NCBI RefSeq assembly: GCF_006438785.1
Contig: NZ_RCZB01000001.1
Location: 124,001-188,000, forward strand
Direction of reading: 5' to 3'
Source: Rhodanobacter glycinis
GTDB taxonomy: Bacteria > Pseudomonadota > Gammaproteobacteria > Xanthomonadales > Rhodanobacteraceae
DNA: 64,000 bases
Of the stretch, positions 61,640 to 64,000 are shown piece by piece. The position numbers and the translations under genes are program-made. Positions within the stretch are counted from its first letter, which is position 1. Each line of letters begins with the position of its first letter. The notes under the pieces are model-generated. The model was not told the origin of the DNA. It was given only the letters and a program-made list of their open reading frames with translations, and did not search any database.

Positions 61640-62551
61640 TCAGATTGTCGGCTCGGCACGCGCGGCGGAAACCTGCCGGTGGCGCCGGCGTGCCAGGCTG
61701 TATTCGCGATGCGTGATGTACAGGCTGGCGCCGATGATGATGGCTGCACCCATCACGGTGTAGCGGTCGACGTTCTCGCCGAAAATCAACCACGCCAGCA
61801 CGGCTACGACCAGCAGCTGCAGGTAGCTGAACGGTGCCAGCAGCGAGGCATCGGCAAGCCGCAGCGCGCGCGTCCAGCAATAATGCCCACCGGTACCCAG
61901 CGCGCCGGAAAGTATCAGCCATCGCCAGATATCGGGGTGCGGCCATTGCCACACGCCAAGGGCTGCAGGCAGCGACAGCGGCACCCACAGCAAGGTGGTG
62001 AGCAGCACGATGCGGTCTGCTGGTTCACTGCCGGTCAGCGACTTGATGCTGATCGTCACGGCGCCGGTGAGTCCCGCTGCCATCAGGGCAACCAGGCTGC
62101 CGGCGGTGAAGCTGTCGCTGCCTGGACGCACGATGACCAGCACGCCGATGAAACCGGCGACCACGGCGCTCCATCGACGCATGCGCACGACCTCGCCGAG
62201 AAACAGCACGGCGCCGATGGTGACGAACAACGGCGAGGAGTACGACAGCGCCACCGCCTCGGCCAGTGGCAGGTTCACGATCGCCCAGAAGCCGGCCAGC
62301 ATCCCGCCCATGCCGAGTACGCAGCGCATCACGTAGAAACCGAAACGCGGCGTGCGCAGAAGTTGCCAGCCGTGCATGTAGAGAAGCGGCAGCGCGAACA
62401 GCGCACCGAAGCTGCTGCGGAAGAAGGTGATCTGGAACGGATGCAGCTGCGCGGATGCGAGCCGAATCACCACCGCCATCAATGCGAACAGGCTGGCGCT
62501 GGCCATCATCAGCCATACGGCGCGCAGGGGCAGCGCCGTCGCAGTTGGCAT
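61640..62551 (-). CDS. DMT-superfamily (EamA) transporter
   Basis: The product has 303 residues from the ATG at 62551. The longer frame to 62638 has no ribosome site. It has ten helices in two EamA repeats. The first contains FQITFFRSSFGALFALPLLY and LAEAVALSYSSPLFVTIGAV. The second repeat has ADASLLAPFSYLQLLVVAVL. Members export amino acids, drugs or other metabolites. The substrate is unknown. The gene stands alone between an RNA-ligase-like gene and a phosphatase. Confidence 0.92.
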   Translation of the reverse strand: MPTATALPLRAVWLMMASASLFALMAVVIRLASAQLHPFQITFFRSSFGALFALPLLYMHGWQLLRTPRFGFYVMRCVLGMGGMLAGFWAIVNLPLAEAVALSYSSPLFVTIGAVLFLGEVVRMRRWSAVVAGFIGVLVIVRPGSDSFTAGSLVALMAAGLTGAVTISIKSLTGSEPADRIVLLTTLLWVPLSLPAALGVWQWPHPDIWRWLILSGALGTGGHYCWTRALRLADASLLAPFSYLQLLVVAVLAWLIFGENVDRYTVMGAAIIIGASLYITHREYSLARRRHRQVSAARAEPTI

Positions 62552-62654
62552 CGGTGCGAGAGTCGAATCCAGAGCCGTGATGCAGGTGGCGGGCAGGCGC
62601 TCATGGTATCCCAACCGGGCTTGGCCCTCACACGTCAACCAGCCTCCATCGGGC

Positions 62655-63206
62655 TCAGCGCGCGGGCAGTGGGGTATTGCCGGATGCGCCTGTCGACCAT
62701 GCAGCCAACCGTTCGCGCACGGCCGGTTGCAGGCTCTTAAGTCCCCAGCGCCGACCCTCGGTAAGCGCAGCCTCGGTGGACTCGCCGTAGATGAGCGCAG
62801 CGCGCAGGGCGATCATGGCGCCGACACGATTGCTGCTGGCGCAATGCACGAGGGTGGATTCGGTGCCGGCATCGAGTAGCAGCCGGTTGAACTGCCCGAC
62901 GTTGGTACGGGTCAAGTCCTGTGCGCCGCGAATGGGCAGGTTGTGATACTCGATGCCGGCAGCGTGCATGGCGGCAGCTTCGTCGAAGTCCGGGGTTTCG
63001 TTATCGACACTGAGATCGATCACGTTGCGAATGCCGGCGTGCTTCAGCGCCGCCATGTCACCCGGCTGCAGGCGACCGGACGCGATCCGATGCGATGCGG
63101 GGAATGCGACGTTGAACAGCCGGCTCAAACCATCCTGCGCAGGTGAGGTCGCCATGGCGGCAACACTGGCTACACCAAATGCGATCGACAGCAGCAGACG
63201 GATCAT
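62655..63206 (-). CDS. Exported dual-specificity/tyrosine phosphatase-like protein
   Basis: The product has 183 residues from the ATG at 63206. A signal peptide ends near residue 19 (ASVAAMAT). The P-loop is VHCASSNRVGAM with Cys122 and Arg127, the CX4R arrangement (one residue shorter than the usual CX5R loop). General-acid candidates lie in PIRGAQDLT. It resembles DSP-PTPase/beta-lactamase hydrolase-like proteins. Because it is exported it may act on an unusual phospho-substrate. It is divergent from the chitin-binding gene. Confidence 0.82.
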   Translation of the reverse strand: MIRLLLSIAFGVASVAAMATSPAQDGLSRLFNVAFPASHRIASGRLQPGDMAALKHAGIRNVIDLSVDNETPDFDEAAAMHAAGIEYHNLPIRGAQDLTRTNVGQFNRLLLDAGTESTLVHCASSNRVGAMIALRAALIYGESTEAALTEGRRWGLKSLQPAVRERLAAWSTGASGNTPLPAR

Positions 63207-63288
63207 CTCGGGCACCTTTCGCTGGGGTGCGCACAAGATAACCGGACGGGGCTCGACGACGCACTGGATGGTACGAGCAAGTAGCAAA

Positions 63289-63300
63289 GACAACGTTGTC
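63289..63300. promoter_or_regulatory. Palindrome GACAACGTTGTC, copy 1
   Basis: This perfect 12-base palindrome lies 83 bp upstream of the phosphatase start at 63206. Extended context is AGACAACGTTGTCAT, identical to copy 2. It resembles LacI-family operators used in carbohydrate regulation. Confidence 0.7.
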
Positions 63301-63466
63301 ATCATAAAACGATCCCGGTCACCAAAAGACTTGATCGCGGTTCGAGCCGATACCCATTCAATGGATTGAATGCCGCGACAAAGCACCATGCATCGTTTGT
63401 AGTGCAGGCATTCATGCGAATACGCAGGTTTCGCGAAAACCGTCACAGTTGGGAAAAAGGCTTTTA

Positions 63467-63478
63467 GACAACGTTGTC
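63467..63478. promoter_or_regulatory. Palindrome GACAACGTTGTC, copy 2
   Basis: This second perfect copy lies 178 bp from the first and 162 bp upstream of the chitin-binding gene start at 63640. Two identical sites in one intergenic region suggest DNA looping by a LacI-type repressor. The 433-bp region 63207-63639 has no gene. Confidence 0.7.
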
Positions 63479-63639
63479 ATATAGAGCCTAAGACGAGACA
63501 GTTCCATGCACAACAAGCGGTAGCGAGCAGGGAAGCTGCAAGGTGATCGGGTCCCCACCCAGACGGCTGATCGGAGCGCGGCCATGCACTCGCCTTGGTA
63601 ACTCACCCGTAGCGATGCAATTCCATCAGGAGACATCTC

Positions 63640-64000
63640 ATGTTTGTGAAACGATCGGCTGTGTGGTCAGGCCTGACCCTGAGTGTGTTGAGCAGTGCGG
63701 TGGGAGCCGGCTTGTCGGTGACCCTGCTGGCGGCAATACCGGTGCAGGTGGTGTACGCGCAATCCAGCCCCGCCTGTGTCGCCGCGTGGAGTGCGACAAC
63801 GGCGTACAGCGGTGGCAATGTCGCCAGTGAGAACGGCACGAACTACGTGGCGAACTGGTGGACCCAGGGCAATGACCCGGCCACCAGCAGTGGCGCCATC
63901 GGGTCGGGTCAGCCGTGGACGTCGCAAGGCGCCTGTGGCGGATCGACTCCGCCCACCGATCCGCCACCGACGGAGCCGCCGGGGTCGGGTGGCTGCGTCG
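63640..64000 (+). CDS. Secreted chitin-binding protein/chitinase N terminus, 3' end outside window
   Basis: The reading frame starts at the ATG at 63640, with AGGAG seven bases upstream, and is open to the window end. It was not listed among complete ORFs because it is partial. A long signal peptide MFVKRSAVWSGLTLSVLSSA runs to about residue 40 (VYAQ). A CBM5/12-type chitin-binding domain follows, with VAAWSATTAYSGGN and YVANWWTQGNDPATSS. A Pro/Thr-rich linker starts near residue 108. A catalytic GH18 or LPMO domain would follow. It is probably induced by chitin. Confidence 0.9.
   Translation, partial: MFVKRSAVWSGLTLSVLSSAVGAGLSVTLLAAIPVQVVYAQSSPACVAAWSATTAYSGGNVASENGTNYVANWWTQGNDPATSSGAIGSGQPWTSQGACGGSTPPTDPPPTEPPGSGGCV

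Overview
The window is a 64 kb, GC-rich, densely coded bacterial chromosome segment. Family content suggests a gammaproteobacterium of the Lysobacterales (Xanthomonadales), most likely Rhodanobacteraceae (Dyella/Rhodanobacter/Luteibacter-like). The supporting signs are CRP/Clp-type sites in short AT-rich islands, many small YciI/VOC/DUF899/GST 'house-cleaning' genes, diguanylate cyclases, a chitin-binding secreted protein and a mirrored REP-type repeat. This placement is an inference from gene families, not a database result. No rRNA, tRNA, CRISPR array, intact insertion sequence or prophage was seen.

Layout. 1-6.2 kb: a partial secreted CocE-like hydrolase, a membrane protein, bactofilin plus a zinc-ribbon protein, a secreted helical-repeat protein, and an AraC regulator followed by a glyoxalase-fold protein and a DUF1801-like protein. 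6.3-11.4 kb: two transporters or membrane proteins, an anchored coiled-coil protein, and a tandem duplication of a YciI/DGPF gene with its upstream region, followed by an ECF42-type sigma factor. 11.6-17.1 kb: signalling block with a propeller-diguanylate cyclase and a LytS/LytTR two-component pair. 17.2-21.9 kb: M61 peptidase, lipoprotein sugar dehydrogenase with a DUF2231 membrane partner, exported peroxiredoxin.

21.9-24.9 kb holds the most interesting locus. It is a three-gene minus-strand operon with a tetrapyrrole-methylase-fold methyltransferase strongly resembling SonM-type borosin alpha-N-methyltransferases, a 96-residue precursor-like protein, and a TPR-GGDEF protein. This looks like a split-borosin RiPP system linked to c-di-GMP signalling. 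25-31.4 kb: a frameshifted XRE regulator, a methyltransferase, two very small membrane or secreted proteins, an FMN reductase, an AraC regulator and a run of exported enzymes.

32.3-36.8 kb is the second accessory-looking block. A TIR-TM-TPR protein, a 48-residue acidic protein and a SLOG-2TM protein lie behind a perfect CRP-type site, which looks like a nucleotide-signalling or defence module. 36.8-50 kb: an SDR relic, an SDR/ArsR divergent pair around a palindromic operator, GST, FUSC, a beta-lactamase-fold hydrolase, an RNA 2',3'-cyclic phosphodiesterase, MFS, and an MBOAT/SGNH O-acylation pair behind a second CRP-like site. 50-56 kb: three consecutive cell-wall genes (L,D-transpeptidase, M23 peptidase, second L,D-transpeptidase), a membrane diguanylate cyclase, and CycA.

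56-64 kb: a GST with a 3'-truncated DUF899 gene, a DksA-type zinc-finger protein, OsmC, a secreted protein, an orphan ExbD/TolR, a decayed VOC gene, a second RNA-ligase-like protein, a DMT transporter, an exported phosphatase, and the start of a secreted chitin-binding protein whose upstream region contains two identical LacI-type palindromes.

Gene decay (XRE, SDR, DUF899, VOC and possibly AsmA fragments) and a recent local duplication show ongoing remodelling of this chromosome.
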